From assembly GCA_943914465.1 (NCBI GenBank), contig CALUCD010000002.1:186001-250000 (forward strand): a DNA stretch of 64,000 bases, given 5' to 3'. Source of the stretch: an uncultured Corynebacterium sp. (GTDB lineage: Bacteria > Actinomycetota > Actinomycetes > Mycobacteriales > Mycobacteriaceae). The notes under the pieces are model-generated. The model was not told the DNA's origin. It made no database searches and worked only from the letters and a program-made list of their open reading frames with translations. A program made the translations under genes and the position numbers. Below are positions 35,169 through 43,628 of this stretch, one piece after another (the stretch's first letter is position 1; the number at the start of each line of letters is the position of its first letter).

Positions 35169-37204
35169 GTACGCGAAGCGGTGACCAGGTTGATCACACC
35201 GTTGATGACCAGGTTGAACTGACCGATGAGCAGTTGGCCGAATATGAAGCGAAGATGGCCGGAGACGATTACTCCAACAACGCGCCGCGAAAGGCGAAGC
35301 ACTTCTGGCCGTCAGCAAAGCGTTTGCTTGGCTTGCTCGCACCGTACCGGGTCGCGTGGACATTTGTGCTGTTGATGAACGCCGGGTCTGTGGTGCTCAG
35401 CGTGTACGCGCCGCGGGTGATGGGGCGCGCCATGGACGTGATCTTCTCTGGTGTGGTCTCGCGCCAACTTCCTGCGGGCATGGACCAGGACGAGGCGGTT
35501 GCGGCGATGCGCGCTGCGGGGCAGGATCGCTTCGCCGAGATGGCTGAGGCGATGACACTAACTCCGGGCCAGGGCATCGACTTCGACCGGCTGCGAGAGC
35601 TGATCGCGGTGGTGCTTACGCTCTACCTGGCGGGTGCACTGTTGATGTGGGCGCAGGGTGCGATCTTGAACCGGGTGTCTGTCCGCGCGGTCTATGAGCT
35701 GCGCCAGCGCGTTGAAGCGAAGATACACCGGCTGCCGTTGCGTTACTTTGACACCCGCCAGCGCGGCGATTTGATGAGCCGCACCACCAACGACGTGGAT
35801 AACTTGCAGCAGGCGGTTCAGCAGTCACTGTCTTCCCTGTTCAATGCGGTGCTGATGCTAGTGGGCATCATCGTCATGATGATGGTCATCTCCTGGCAGC
35901 TTGCGCTGGTGGCGCTGGTGAGCATCCCGCTGACCGGTGTGGTGATGGCGGTGGTGGGCACGAGGTCCCAAAAACAGTTCGTCGCTCAGTGGAAGGCAAC
36001 CGGTGACGTCAATGGCCAGGTGGAGGAGGCGTTTTCCGGCCACGACGTGGCCATGATCTTCGGACGCACCGACGAGCTGCGCGATGAATTTGATCGCCGG
36101 AACACCGAACTGGCGGGGGCGGCGGCAAAGGCGCAGTTCTTGTCCAACTCGATGCACCCGATCATGCAGTTCATTTCGTACCTGTCGTATGTGGCCATTG
36201 CGGTGCTCGGCGGTGTGCGGGTGGCCAGCGGCCAGATGACGCTGGGTGAGGCTACCGCGTTCATTCAGTACTCGCGCCAGTTCAACCAGCCGTTGGGTGA
36301 AATCGCGGGCATGATGCAGATGCTGCAATCTGGTGTGGCCTCTGCGGAGCGCGTGTTCGAGTTGCTCGACGCGGAAGAAGAAGACGCAGAAAACCCAGAG
36401 GCAGACGCGGAGGAAGCAGCTGCGGCGCGTACTGGGCAGGCTGGCCATACTGCGCATGCTGAGCGGGCGCGCGGACTGGTGGAATTTCGCGACGTTGACT
36501 TTTCCTACTCCCCCGATGAACCGCTCATTACCGACCTGAACCTGCGCGTGGAGCCGGGCCAGACAGCCGCAATCGTCGGCCCGACCGGTGCTGGCAAAAC
36601 GACGCTGGTCAACCTGATCATGCGCTTCTATGAGGTCGACGGCGGGGCGATCTGCCTGGACGGGATTGATATTCGCGACATCACCCGCGCCGAGCTGCGT
36701 TCGAATATCGGCATGGTGCTGCAGGATGCGGTGCTGTTCAAGGGCACGATCATGGAAAACATCCGTTACGGCCGCCTCGAAGCCACGGATGAGGAAGTCA
36801 TCGCCGCGGCGAAAGCCACCTACGTGGATCGGTTCGTGCGTGCATTGCCGGATGGCTATGACACCGTTGTTGACCAGGACGGCGGATCTATCTCTGCGGG
36901 TGAGCGTCAGCTGATCACCATCGCCCGGGCGTTTCTTTCCCAGCCGGCGTTGTTGATTTTGGATGAGGCGACGTCGTCCGTCGATACGCGAACGGAACTG
37001 CTTGTGCAGGAAGCGATGCGTGCGTTGCGCGCGGATCGAACGAGCTTTGTCATTGCGCACCGCTTATCGACGATCCGGGACGCCGACCTCATCCTCGTCA
37101 TGCGTGACGGCCGGATTGTTGAACAAGGGTCCCACCAGGAACTTTTGGACCAGCGCGGCGCCTACTACGAGCTGAGCCAAACCCAGTTCGCCGACGACGC
37201 CTAA
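35165..37204 (+). CDS. heterodimeric ABC exporter subunit 2 (MdlB-like, canonical ATPase site)
   Basis: This 679-residue protein has an N-terminal acidic stretch, six membrane helices (about residues 60-380), an Asp/Glu/Ala-rich linker (about 400-440) and an ATPase domain. Walker A is GPTGAGKTT, Walker B LLILDEATSSVD with the catalytic Glu, and the switch His is in IAHRLSTI. Its signature reads ISAGERQ rather than SGGQ. It pairs with subunit 1, providing the working catalytic Glu and His. The substrate (drug, lipid or peptide) cannot be read from the sequence. Confidence 0.93.
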   Translation: MSTRSGDQVDHTVDDQVELTDEQLAEYEAKMAGDDYSNNAPRKAKHFWPSAKRLLGLLAPYRVAWTFVLLMNAGSVVLSVYAPRVMGRAMDVIFSGVVSRQLPAGMDQDEAVAAMRAAGQDRFAEMAEAMTLTPGQGIDFDRLRELIAVVLTLYLAGALLMWAQGAILNRVSVRAVYELRQRVEAKIHRLPLRYFDTRQRGDLMSRTTNDVDNLQQAVQQSLSSLFNAVLMLVGIIVMMMVISWQLALVALVSIPLTGVVMAVVGTRSQKQFVAQWKATGDVNGQVEEAFSGHDVAMIFGRTDELRDEFDRRNTELAGAAAKAQFLSNSMHPIMQFISYLSYVAIAVLGGVRVASGQMTLGEATAFIQYSRQFNQPLGEIAGMMQMLQSGVASAERVFELLDAEEEDAENPEADAEEAAAARTGQAGHTAHAERARGLVEFRDVDFSYSPDEPLITDLNLRVEPGQTAAIVGPTGAGKTTLVNLIMRFYEVDGGAICLDGIDIRDITRAELRSNIGMVLQDAVLFKGTIMENIRYGRLEATDEEVIAAAKATYVDRFVRALPDGYDTVVDQDGGSISAGERQLITIARAFLSQPALLILDEATSSVDTRTELLVQEAMRALRADRTSFVIAHRLSTIRDADLILVMRDGRIVEQGSHQELLDQRGAYYELSQTQFADDA

Positions 37205-37286
37205 GTTTGCCCAGCGTTCACCCGAAGGTCACCGAAACTCAACTCGTGATCCGTAACATCACCGGCGCACGTATGCGTCCGGGTTT

Positions 37287-37364
37287 ATGAAGCTCGGATT
37301 TCTCGCGTTCGCCGGGTTGATGATGTTGATGATGTTGATGATGTTGATGATTGGGTGGCAATGA
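37287..37364 (+). CDS. 25-residue Met/Leu-repeat leader peptide overlapping the Na/Pi transporter start
   Basis: ATG 37287 opens a 25-codon frame: MKLGFLAFAG, then Leu-Met-Met repeated three times, then a short end IGWQ. Its TGA overlaps the ATG of the next gene (ATGA at 37361-37364). The repeat is a 9-bp DNA unit (TTGATGATG). The peptide is one hydrophobic helix with a basic N-terminus, so it could insert in the membrane or act as a translation-coupling leader. The upstream ribosome site is poor; GTAACAT near 37254 could be a -10. Confidence 0.45.
   Translation: MKLGFLAFAGLMMLMMLMMLMIGWQ
37317..37352 (+). repeat. 9-bp tandem repeat before the Na/Pi transporter start
   Basis: About three and a half copies of TTGATGATG run from 37317 to 37349, ending 9 bp before ATG 37361. 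They encode the LMM repeats of the leader peptide and are prone to slippage in steps of 9 bp, which would keep the frame. Confidence 0.85.
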
Positions 37365-38686
37365 GTAAAGACAACAAAACGGGCGGTGCGGCCGTTCGTA
37401 GCATCGATGAGGCGGGTAGCCACGAGGCGAGCGCCCGCTGGAACGATGCAAGCGCAACGAGCGAGGCCTCTGCTGACTCCAGCTCCGCTGACGCCGCCGA
37501 CAGCCAAAGCGAAGAGAAAAAGGATCCGCTTCGCTGGCTGCCACTAACCGGCACAGCGAAGAAAGCCGCCGAATGGATTTCCGTTGTTATCGCAGTGTGG
37601 CTACTGCTCAACGGTGTCGGCATGATCGGCGACGGTTTCCAGCTCGCCGCTGGGGATCGCGCTGAGGAGCTGTTCTCATTTGCAGAGAACCCGTTTGTCG
37701 GCCTGGCTATCGGCATTATCACCACGGCGGTGATCCAGTCCTCCTCAACCACGACATCCATCGTGGTGGGCATGATCGCCGGTGGTCTACCGCTGCCGAT
37801 TGCGGTGCCGATGCTCTTCGGCGCGAACATTGGTACGAGTGTGACCTCGACGCTGGTCGCGATTGGCCTGGCGGGCAACAAGAAGCAGTTCCGTCGCGCG
37901 TTCTCTATGGCGACGGTGCACGACTTCTTCAACCTGATCGCGCTTGTCATCTTCTTCCCGCTGGAGCTGTTCACCCAGTTTCTGTCGCGGACCTCAGCTG
38001 CAATCGCTCCATCGCTTGCCGGTGAGGGTGACAGCCCAGTTGCCGCCGTGTTCTCCGCGATCGGCGACCTTATTGACCTGATCACTGAGCCACTGGTTGA
38101 GCTCGCGGGTAGCCTCGTCGAGCCGCTGGGCGATGTCTGGGGTGGCGTCATTCTTTCCGTCGCGGGTATCGCGCTCATTCTGGTTTCCATCAGCTTCATT
38201 GGAAACATGCTGTCGTCGCTCCTTGTCGGCCGCGCCCAAGAGATGCTGCACGCAGCGCTCGGCCGCGGTGTGCTCACCGGTGTGCTTTCCGGCGCGCTGA
38301 TCACCACCCTGGTGCAGTCGTCCTCAACCACCACCGCGCTGACCGTGCCGCTTGCCGGCTCTGGCAAATTCGAAGTCCGCGAGCTGTTGCCGTTTGTCGT
38401 CGGTGCCAACATCGGTACCACAGTCACCGGCCTGATAGCCGCCTTCTCCGTCTCCGGCGTGGAGGCGGAAGCTGCGATGACCGGCGCGCTGGTGCACACT
38501 ATGTTCAACACCTTCGCCGCGTTGCTGATCCTGGGCGTGCCGTTCCTACGCAAGCTGCCGCCTGCCGGATCGGACTGGCTTGCGGGCATGGCGGAGAAGA
38601 ACAAAATCTACGTCTTCATCTGGGTCGGCGGCGTGTTCTTCGTACTGCCGATCCTCGCCGTGTTCATCAGCAACTGGCTGACCTAG
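37361..38686 (+). CDS. Na/Pi cotransporter (NptA/PhoU-less) family protein
   Basis: This 441-residue membrane protein has a soluble acidic N-terminus (about 55 residues) and two inverted repeats. Each contains the QSSSTTT signature (AVIQSSSTTTSIVVGMIAGG near residue 125 and LVQSSSTTTALTVPL near 320). Each half also has a GANIGT motif. This identifies the sodium-dependent phosphate transporter family. ATG 37361 overlaps the leader peptide stop, and GGGTGG sits only 2 nt upstream, so translation is probably by re-initiation. It heads a run with a small protein and a PstS-like lipoprotein, consistent with phosphate handling. Confidence 0.9.
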   Translation: MSKDNKTGGAAVRSIDEAGSHEASARWNDASATSEASADSSSADAADSQSEEKKDPLRWLPLTGTAKKAAEWISVVIAVWLLLNGVGMIGDGFQLAAGDRAEELFSFAENPFVGLAIGIITTAVIQSSSTTTSIVVGMIAGGLPLPIAVPMLFGANIGTSVTSTLVAIGLAGNKKQFRRAFSMATVHDFFNLIALVIFFPLELFTQFLSRTSAAIAPSLAGEGDSPVAAVFSAIGDLIDLITEPLVELAGSLVEPLGDVWGGVILSVAGIALILVSISFIGNMLSSLLVGRAQEMLHAALGRGVLTGVLSGALITTLVQSSSTTTALTVPLAGSGKFEVRELLPFVVGANIGTTVTGLIAAFSVSGVEAEAAMTGALVHTMFNTFAALLILGVPFLRKLPPAGSDWLAGMAEKNKIYVFIWVGGVFFVLPILAVFISNWLT

Positions 38687-38713
38687 CCGGTTCATTTCGA
38701 GGAGTGTTTGACC

Positions 38714-39088
38714 ATGACTGATCCACAACAACCAGACGTGTCTGCCGCGGCAGACGACCTCATCCGCAACGAAGCCCCCGATCGGCACCTGCGCGCGCTG
38801 CTCATCGAGCTGGAGGAAACCGCCGCCGAGCTGCGCGCGGAACTCGACGCCCGCCACGGTGCCGAGCAGGTTCTGCGCGAGGAGTTAGACGAGGCACCTC
38901 AAAAGCAGCCGGCCGACGCGAGCGCTGCGCCCCGCGGCGGTGACAAGCGTCTGACCCCCGAGCAGCTTGCCGAGCTTGACCGAGTTCCCGAGTACTTGGC
39001 CACCAACCGCGGCAGCTGGACCAACCTGTTCAAGCTGTTGCGCGAATTCCGGACGCAAATGCGAGAGGGACACAACCATGAAGCGTAA
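38714..39088 (+). CDS. small acidic helical protein between the phosphate transporter and PstS-like genes
   Basis: This 124-residue cytosolic protein has a coiled-coil stretch (LRALLIELEETAAELRAELD, about 35-60) and a basic C-terminus with RGSWTNLFKLLREFRTQM. GAGGAG lies about 10 nt before the ATG. Its 3' end overlaps the next gene by 11 bp. The family is not recognised; position implies a role with the phosphate genes. Confidence 0.7.
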   Translation: MTDPQQPDVSAAADDLIRNEAPDRHLRALLIELEETAAELRAELDARHGAEQVLREELDEAPQKQPADASAAPRGGDKRLTPEQLAELDRVPEYLATNRGSWTNLFKLLREFRTQMREGHNHEA

Positions 39089-40070
39089 GGCATACGTCTT
39101 GTCCATGGCTGCGGCGATGCTCGTCGCAACCGCCTGCAGCAACTCATCCGGCACTGGCTCCGCTGGCGGCTCGTCCGCAGCCGATGCCGGCTCGCCCACC
39201 CCAAGTGGGGATGCCATTGTGGTCACCGGATCGGCCACAGTCGAGCCGATCACGTCCTACATCGCGCAGCGCAATGACTTCAACGTCGCGATCGACGCAA
39301 TCGGTTCCACCGATGGTTTTGACCAGTTCTGCAATGGCGAGGCCGACATCAACGACGCATCGGTATCCATCCCCGGCAAGGGGGAGACCACCGACTACCA
39401 AAAAGAGTGCGCCGATGCTGGCGTGGAATACGTTGAGCTGCCCATTGCACTGGACGCGATCACGCTGGTGAAAAACGATCAGAACACCTGGGCGCAGGAC
39501 TTAAGCGTTGAGCAGTTGCGTGAGATTTGGTCCGCAGAATCGGACGTGACCCGCTGGTCGGACCTCGACCCGACATGGCCGGATGAAGAGATCGTGCTCT
39601 ACGGCCGCCCAGAGGGCTCCGGCACGTTGGGGGTGTTCACCTCCACCGTCTTAGATGGTGAGGACATCCGCGAGGACTACCAAGCCACCGACGATGTCAA
39701 TGAGTTGTCCTCCTGGATCGCCGAGGACCCGAACGGCCTTGGATTCATGGGCGTGGGCAACTACCTTGCCACGGAGGGCACAATCCGCGACAACATCGAC
39801 AATGTCCTAGTTGAAGGTGTGGCCCCTGGGCGCGAGGAGACCCAAAGCGGTGAGTATCCGCTGGCGCGCCCGCTGTTCATCTACGTCAACACGAAATCGG
39901 CTGAGCGCGAGGACGTCAACGCGTTTGTCACTGCCTACTTGGACAAGGTGGAGGCTGTTTTGCCGCGCGTGTACTACTACCAGCTGCCGGAGGAGGACTA
40001 CGAGCAGGCACGTCAGCGCTACGCTGACCGTGTCACCGGTGCAGACGAGCGGTGGCAGCCAGAGCGCTAG
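39078..40070 (+). CDS. PstS-like phosphate-binding lipoprotein
   Basis: This 330-residue protein has a lipoprotein signal with lipobox VATAC (Cys20) and a Ser/Gly linker. A periplasmic-binding fold follows with GSATVEPITSYIAQ near residue 50, DINDASVSIPGKGE near 95 and GRPEGSGTLGVF near 178. These are the phosphate-coordinating loops of PstS-type proteins. GAGAGGGA lies upstream. There is no PstCAB here; the neighbouring Na/Pi transporter may be its partner, which would be an unusual pairing (inference). Confidence 0.85.
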   Translation: MKRKAYVLSMAAAMLVATACSNSSGTGSAGGSSAADAGSPTPSGDAIVVTGSATVEPITSYIAQRNDFNVAIDAIGSTDGFDQFCNGEADINDASVSIPGKGETTDYQKECADAGVEYVELPIALDAITLVKNDQNTWAQDLSVEQLREIWSAESDVTRWSDLDPTWPDEEIVLYGRPEGSGTLGVFTSTVLDGEDIREDYQATDDVNELSSWIAEDPNGLGFMGVGNYLATEGTIRDNIDNVLVEGVAPGREETQSGEYPLARPLFIYVNTKSAEREDVNAFVTAYLDKVEAVLPRVYYYQLPEEDYEQARQRYADRVTGADERWQPER

Positions 40071-40079
40071 GATAATGGT

Positions 40080-40751
40080 GTGAGTTCCCCGTACCACCAC
40101 TTACGCCTCTCGGATGCGGAGCGCGCCGATGCCATGGCTGCGCTCGGCCACGCCTTCGGTGAAGGCCGCTTCAGCTTGGAAGAATATGACAACCGCTGCA
40201 AAGCTGTCGCCGCGGCGGATTTCCGCTCAGATCTGCTCCCCCTGTTCGAAGACATCCCGCAAAACCCTGGCCAAACGCTCGGGCCTGACGCGGCAGCGGC
40301 GGGCAGCACCGGCACCGACCCGTACTCCGACACACCCGGCGAAATGGTGGTCTACACCGCCAAGGAAATCATGCAGACCCGCCGCTCCGGGCGCAGGATG
40401 CGCACCGGCGCGTTCCTCTTAGGCTCTACCGGCGCGCTCGCCGGGACCATGGTACTGGGCACGGCAGGGCTTGAACTCCTCGCGAGTGTGTGCTTCCTGC
40501 TCATCCCCACACTGTTTATCCTGCTGTACATCATGAAGGTCGGTCCAGACGATTGGTACACCCCGTCCCTGCGGGCATTGGAACGCAACCGCCGCGACCT
40601 CGTGCGTGCGAAGCAGCTCGAGATTGAGGCGTCCCAGGCCTACGAGCAGGCCCAGCGCAAACTGGAGCGCAAGGCACAAATTGATCGCCTCACTGGTGAT
40701 GCCTTGAACGTGGCACAACAAACCGTGAACAGGTTCAAGCCCCGGGATTAA
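40080..40751 (+). CDS. DUF1707 domain membrane protein
   Basis: This 223-residue protein begins with a DUF1707 domain (HLRLSDAERADAMAALGHAF through DFRSDLLPLF, residues 6-60). It then has two membrane helices (about 115-155) and a C-terminal coiled coil (RRDLVRAKQLEIEASQAYEQ onward). GTG 40080 follows TAGGAT by 6 bp without a Shine-Dalgarno site, so it is probably leaderless. The domain is widespread in actinobacteria and unassigned. Confidence 0.85.
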   Translation: MSSPYHHLRLSDAERADAMAALGHAFGEGRFSLEEYDNRCKAVAAADFRSDLLPLFEDIPQNPGQTLGPDAAAAGSTGTDPYSDTPGEMVVYTAKEIMQTRRSGRRMRTGAFLLGSTGALAGTMVLGTAGLELLASVCFLLIPTLFILLYIMKVGPDDWYTPSLRALERNRRDLVRAKQLEIEASQAYEQAQRKLERKAQIDRLTGDALNVAQQTVNRFKPRD

Positions 40752-40762
40752 TATGTGGCTGT

Positions 40763-42067
40763 ATGTCGAAAAAACAGCAGCCAGAGGGTGAGCAAGGAAG
40801 CGTCGTCACGCAAGAATCTGCTCCAAGCAGCCGGGTGCTGAAGAAGCACCGTCATTTTGACCAATCGGACAAGCTCAAAGGCGTCTTCTACGACATCCGC
40901 GGGCCGGTGAGCACCACCGCAGAGCAGATGGAGCGCGACGGGCACACCATTCTCAAACTCAACACCGGCAACCCCGCGATTTTCGGCTTTGAGGCGCCGG
41001 ACGTGATCATGCGCGACATGATCGCCAACCTGCCCACCTCCCAGGGCTACACCACCTCCAAAGGCATCATCTCCGCCCGGCGCGCAGTGGTCACACGCTA
41101 CGAAATGCTGGACAGCTTCCCCGCCTTCGACGTCGATGACGTCTACCTAGGCAACGGGGTCAGCGAGCTGATCAGCATGGTCACCCAAGCGCTGCTGAAC
41201 GAGGGCGACGAGATCCTCATCCCGGCGCCCGACTATCCACTGTGGACGGCGGCCTCCACCCTCGCCGGCGGCAAAGTCGTGCACTACCTGTGCGACGAAG
41301 AAGACGCCTGGAACCCGTCGCTGGAAGACATCCGCGCCAAGATCACCCCCCGCACCAAAGCGATCGTGGTTATCAACCCGAACAACCCCACCGGCGCGGT
41401 GTACTCCCGGGATGTGCTCGAAGGCATCGCCAACATCGCGCGTGAGCATGAACTCATGCTGTTGAGCGACGAAATCTACGACCGCGTCCTCTACGACAAC
41501 GCCACCCACATCTCCATGGCAGAGGTCGCCCCCGACCTGGTCTGCGTCACCTTCAACGGGCTGTCAAAGGCGTACCGGGTGTGTGGTTACCGCGCCGGAT
41601 GGATGGTGATCACCGGCCCGCGGCGCCGCGCCACCGGCTTCATCGAGGGCCTCAACCTGCTCTCAGGCACCCGCCTGTGCGCGAACGTACCCGGCCAACA
41701 CGCGATCCAGGTGGCGCTCGGCGGCCGGCAGTCAATCTACGAGCTCACCTCGGATGGCGGGCGGTTGCGCAAACAGCGCGACATCGCCGTGCAGAAGCTG
41801 CGAGAAATCCCCGGCATCAGCCTGGTTGAACCCAAAGGCGCGATGTACTGCTTCCCCAAAATCGACACCGAGATGTACCACATTCACGATGACGAGAAGT
41901 TCATGCTCGACCTGCTCAAGAGCGAAAAGATCCTCATGGTGCAAGGCACCGGCTTCAACTACCCCACCCCAGACCACTTCCGCGTCGTGTTCCTACCGTG
42001 GGCGTCACAGCTGGAAAACGCCCTCGAGCGCCTCGGCAACTTCCTCGTCGACTACCACCAGCACTAG
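40763..42067 (+). CDS. alaT: alanine/valine-pyruvate-type aminotransferase AlaT
   Basis: This 434-residue class I PLP aminotransferase makes L-alanine from pyruvate with glutamate. It shows VVINPNNPTGAVYS near residue 210, SDEIYDRVLYD near 235, the PLP lysine in FNGLSKAYRVCGYRAGW near 268 and RVVFLPW near the end. The N-terminus (LKKHRHFDQSDKLKGVFYDI) is that of corynebacterial AlaT. TAATAT lies 7-8 bp before the ATG, so a leaderless start is likely. Confidence 0.95.
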   Translation: MSKKQQPEGEQGSVVTQESAPSSRVLKKHRHFDQSDKLKGVFYDIRGPVSTTAEQMERDGHTILKLNTGNPAIFGFEAPDVIMRDMIANLPTSQGYTTSKGIISARRAVVTRYEMLDSFPAFDVDDVYLGNGVSELISMVTQALLNEGDEILIPAPDYPLWTAASTLAGGKVVHYLCDEEDAWNPSLEDIRAKITPRTKAIVVINPNNPTGAVYSRDVLEGIANIAREHELMLLSDEIYDRVLYDNATHISMAEVAPDLVCVTFNGLSKAYRVCGYRAGWMVITGPRRRATGFIEGLNLLSGTRLCANVPGQHAIQVALGGRQSIYELTSDGGRLRKQRDIAVQKLREIPGISLVEPKGAMYCFPKIDTEMYHIHDDEKFMLDLLKSEKILMVQGTGFNYPTPDHFRVVFLPWASQLENALERLGNFLVDYHQH

Positions 42068-42104
42068 GGGTCGGCGGGGGTCGGGGGCGGCTCGGGGGCT
42101 GGGG
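42067..42104 (+). repeat. G-run cluster (possible G-quadruplex) between alaT and ugd
   Basis: Five runs of four or five G lie on the plus strand (42067, 42076, 42083, 42094, 42101) with loops of 2-6 nt. It begins at the last base of the alaT stop codon and ends just before the convergent ugd stop. It may serve as a transcription roadblock in place of a hairpin terminator (inference). Confidence 0.5.
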
Positions 42105-42121
42105 CGGCTCTGGGTCGGTGG

Positions 42122-43516
42122 TTAGGCTTCCAACGCGCGCCCGAGGGCACGAATATCCCAGCCGGCGGCGCGCCACGTGTCAGCATCGAGTACGTTGCGC
42201 CCATCGATCATCCGCTTTGCGCCGACAAGCTCACCAGCCCGGTTCGGGTCCAACTCTTTGAACTCGGCCCATTCGGTGGCGAGGATGACCAGTTCGGCGC
42301 TCCGGAGGGCGTCGTCAAGCGAGGCGGCGTAATCGAGCGTCGGGAACACTCGCGCCGCATTGCCCATCGCCTGCGGGTCGTAGACGCGCACACTCGCGCC
42401 AGCGAGCGAAAGCTGGCCGGCGACCGCCAACGCGGGCGAATCGCGCACATCATCCGAGTTCGGCTTGAACGCCGCGCCGAGGACCGTGATGCGCTTACCG
42501 ATGAGCGAACCCAGCACCTGTTTACTCAGGTCGACGACCCGCTCACGCCGACGCATATTGATCGCGTCAACCTCCCGCAAGAACGTCAGCGCCTGATCGG
42601 CGCCAAGCTCACCCGCACGCGCCATGAAGGCGCGGATGTCCTTCGGCAAACAACCGCCGCCGAACCCGAGGCCAGCGCCCAAGAATTTGCGGCCAATCCG
42701 GTCGTCATACCCGATCGCGTCCGCGAGCTGGGTGACATCAGCCCCGACAATCTCGCAAACCTCCGACACCGCGTTGATGAACGAGATCTTCGTCGCCAGA
42801 AACGCATTCGCTGACACCTTCACCAGCTCGGCAGTTTGCAGGTCAGTGACCAAAAACGGCGTCCCGTTTGCCAGTGGGCTGGCATAGACCTCGCGGGCGA
42901 TCGCCTCGGCATTGGTGGGTTGCGGCGTGTGGGTGGGCTGGCTGTGCTGCGCGCCGGTGCTGTGGCTTTGCGTGCGAGCGCTGTTCTGCGCGTTTCGAAT
43001 GCCGAGGACGATGCGGTCCGGCTCGATCGTGTCCCTCACTGCGTAGCCCTCCCGGAGAAACTCCGGATTCCACGCGATCTCAACAGTGGTGCCTGCAGGC
43101 GCGAGCTCGTCAGCCCTGGCCTGCAGGGCAGCCGCCGTTCCAACCGGCACCGTGGACTTGCCGAAAACAATGTGGTCACCTGTCAGCTTCGGCACCAGAT
43201 CCTCAATCACCGCCTCGACATAGCGGGTATCCGCCGCGTACGAACCGCGCTGCTGCGGCGTACCCACACCAATGAAGTGCACATTGCCAAACTCTGCAGC
43301 CCGCTGATAGTCAGTGGTGAAATCGAGACGCCCCGCTTCAAGGTTGCGCTGCAACACCTCCGGCAGACCAGGCTCATAGAACGGCACTTGTCCGCTCTTG
43401 AGCTGCTCGATCTTCGATTCGTCGACGTCCACCCCCAGGACCTCGTGGCCCAACTCAGCCATACAGGCGGCGTGGGTGGCGCCGAGGTATCCCGTTCCAA
43501 TCACCGTCATATGCAT
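42122..43516 (-). CDS. ugd: UDP-glucose 6-dehydrogenase
   Basis: This 464-residue enzyme oxidises UDP-glucose to UDP-glucuronate in two NAD+ steps. The NAD-binding N-terminus is VIGTGYLGATHAACMAELGH, EFLREGYAV is near residue 155, the catalytic Cys is in GFGGGCLPKDIRAF near 289, and AFKPNSDDVRDSPAL near 360 is typical. The ATG at 43510 or 43516 could be used. UDP-glucuronate feeds envelope polysaccharides. An insert with several Gln/Thr/His-rich residues near 185-200 (ARTQSHSTGAQHSQPTHTPQ) is not usual for the family. Confidence 0.94.
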   Translation of the reverse strand: MHMTVIGTGYLGATHAACMAELGHEVLGVDVDESKIEQLKSGQVPFYEPGLPEVLQRNLEAGRLDFTTDYQRAAEFGNVHFIGVGTPQQRGSYAADTRYVEAVIEDLVPKLTGDHIVFGKSTVPVGTAAALQARADELAPAGTTVEIAWNPEFLREGYAVRDTIEPDRIVLGIRNAQNSARTQSHSTGAQHSQPTHTPQPTNAEAIAREVYASPLANGTPFLVTDLQTAELVKVSANAFLATKISFINAVSEVCEIVGADVTQLADAIGYDDRIGRKFLGAGLGFGGGCLPKDIRAFMARAGELGADQALTFLREVDAINMRRRERVVDLSKQVLGSLIGKRITVLGAAFKPNSDDVRDSPALAVAGQLSLAGASVRVYDPQAMGNAARVFPTLDYAASLDDALRSAELVILATEWAEFKELDPNRAGELVGAKRMIDGRNVLDADTWRAAGWDIRALGRALEA

Positions 43517-43574
43517 AATCGGCCATTATGCCGGTTCAACCCGCGGCCGGCGAGCGAAGTCCAGTCGCTGCTGC

Positions 43575-43627
43575 GTCGGCTGACGGTGGCTCGGTGGCGG
43601 TGGTCGGCTGACGGTGGCTTGGTGGCG
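43575..43627. repeat. 28-bp tandem repeat, two units, between ugd and dcd
   Basis: GTCGGCTGACGGTGGCT starts at 43575 and again at 43603, and the following bases also match, giving two near-identical 28-bp units. The second runs into the dcd stop. No gene function is implied. Confidence 0.7.
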
Positions 43628-43628
43628 T

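Noticed and set aside
35858..37060. 400-codon open frame opposite the second ABC subunit
   Set aside because: The opposite strand has complete ABC motifs; this frame has no family features.
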